A stretch of DNA of 14,450 nt from Candidatus Caccocola faecipullorum (GTDB lineage Bacteria > Synergistota > Synergistia > Synergistales > Synergistaceae). The stretch is taken from assembly GCA_018716365.1 (NCBI GenBank), contig DVKA01000227.1:1-14450 (forward strand), in the 5' to 3' direction. Under the pieces are notes generated by a model. It was given only the letters and a program-made list of their open reading frames with translations. It searched no databases and was not told the origin of the DNA. The translations under genes were made by a program, and so were the position numbers. Positions 13,900 to 14,450 of the stretch are shown here, in pieces. How positions within the stretch are numbered: position 1 is the first letter of the stretch; each line of letters starts with the position of its first letter.

Positions 13900-14450
13900 C
13901 TAGCCCACCTTGATGCGCTCGCCGTCTAGGTCGAGCATTGCTTCGGCGCGCATGTCGGCGTTTTCGGCGCGCAGCCGGTAGCTGGTCTCGCTCTTCACGC
14001 GCATACGCCCAGCGCTGCGCTCGTCAAGCCCTTCCGTGCGTTCTGAGAGCTCGCCGTAACGTCCCTCCTTGCGCGCTATCCGCTCGCCTACGCGGCGCGC
14101 AGCGGTCTGCACCGCCGCGAAGCCCTGGAGCAGCAGTCCGCCGCCGAGCGACAGGATAGTGCCCTCCATCGATATATGGCGCGCCGCGACGCCGGCCTTC
14201 TCCGCCTCTATCGAAAGCTCGCGGGCGCGCAGCGCCGTCCTCTCAGGGAGCGCGAGCTCCGCCTCCGTTTCAGTTTCGGCGCGCGTCAGGACGCAGGTGA
14301 CCCACGCCTCGCCGCCGGACAGGAAGGCGGTGAGCACCGTGTCGCCGCAGCGCGGCTTCAGCAGGCAGCCCGCGGCGCGCTCGGCGCGCACTATGCCGCG
14401 CGGCGTCCGCACGAGCATCGCGCCGTCGTTCATGCCGACGCCGGTGACCG
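13900..14450 (-). CDS. DUF3540 protein, N-terminus cut by the window edge
   Basis: A DUF3540-family protein, commonly found beside DUF4150 and VgrG in T6SS clusters; its exact role is not established. Numbering from the first in-window ATG (14433), the marks are RAERAAGCLLKPRCGDTVLT (16-35, the family's A-x-x-CL-x-P-x-x-GD-x-V motif), a middle beta-rich and helical part, and a C-terminus SYRLRAENADMRAEAMLDLD followed by GERIKVG, matching the usual ending of DUF3540. The frame stays open upstream of 14433 to the edge (V-T-G-V-G), those residues fit the family, and no ribosome-binding site precedes that ATG, so the true start is probably outside the window. The stop abuts the DUF4150 start. Confidence 0.85.
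   Translation of the reverse strand, partial: VTGVGMNDGAMLVRTPRGIVRAERAAGCLLKPRCGDTVLTAFLSGGEAWVTCVLTRAETETEAELALPERTALRARELSIEAEKAGVAARHISMEGTILSLGGGLLLQGFAAVQTAARRVGERIARKEGRYGELSERTEGLDERSAGRMRVKSETSYRLRAENADMRAEAMLDLDGERIKVG

Noticed and set aside
1..14450. CRISPR arrays, insertion sequences, tRNA or rRNA genes
   Set aside because: No spaced direct repeats, transposase-like frames, terminal inverted repeats or RNA-gene patterns were seen; the few non-coding stretches are short and accounted for.

Overview
The window holds part of a type VI secretion system (T6SS) operon on the minus strand, followed downstream on the same strand by a short housekeeping operon. It is GC-rich and tightly packed. 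Both borders cut genes: a plus-strand C-terminal fragment at 2-130 and a minus-strand DUF3540 gene running off the right edge. The organism must be a diderm (Gram-negative-type) bacterium, because the operon encodes an outer-membrane lipoprotein (TssJ) and the TssL/TssM envelope complex. The high GC, free use of ATA for isoleucine and the divergent T6SS proteins fit a member of the Synergistota or a deltaproteobacterium-like gut anaerobe. That is a low-confidence guess from style only.

Right to left, in the direction of transcription: DUF3540 protein (13900 to beyond 14450), DUF4150 PAAR-like spike tip (13498-13899), TssJ lipoprotein (12888-13508), TssK baseplate adaptor (11519-12898), TssL/DotU (10711-11514), TssM/IcmF (7319-10684), a membrane-anchored protein of unknown function (6711-7319), TssE baseplate protein (6289-6708) and a long VgrG spike (3192-6239). 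Most junctions overlap or are separated by a few bases. A strong hairpin terminator (3117-3167) closes the unit directly after vgrG, with no effector or immunity gene in between. The sheath (tssB/C), hcp (tssD), tssA, tssF, tssG and clpV (tssH) genes are not here; if the system is complete they lie upstream or elsewhere.

A candidate promoter (3045-3073) then drives a UvrD/PcrA-type helicase (1057-3015), dephospho-CoA kinase coaE (516-1097, overlapping the helicase gene by 41 bp) and a small three-helix membrane protein (205-519, GTG start overlapping the coaE stop). A hairpin at 138-184 with an A-run on one side and a T-run on the other can terminate both this operon and the convergent plus-strand gene.

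The points most worth a second look are: a TssM whose nucleotide-binding motifs are all degenerate; a VgrG with about 550 extra C-terminal residues, including a hydrophobic helical insert, a cysteine cluster and a much AT-richer end; an unrecognised membrane-anchored protein between tssM and tssE; and the DUF3540/DUF4150 pair at the spike-tip position. Nothing here amounts to a clearly new system. It is a divergent T6SS with several unexplained parts.
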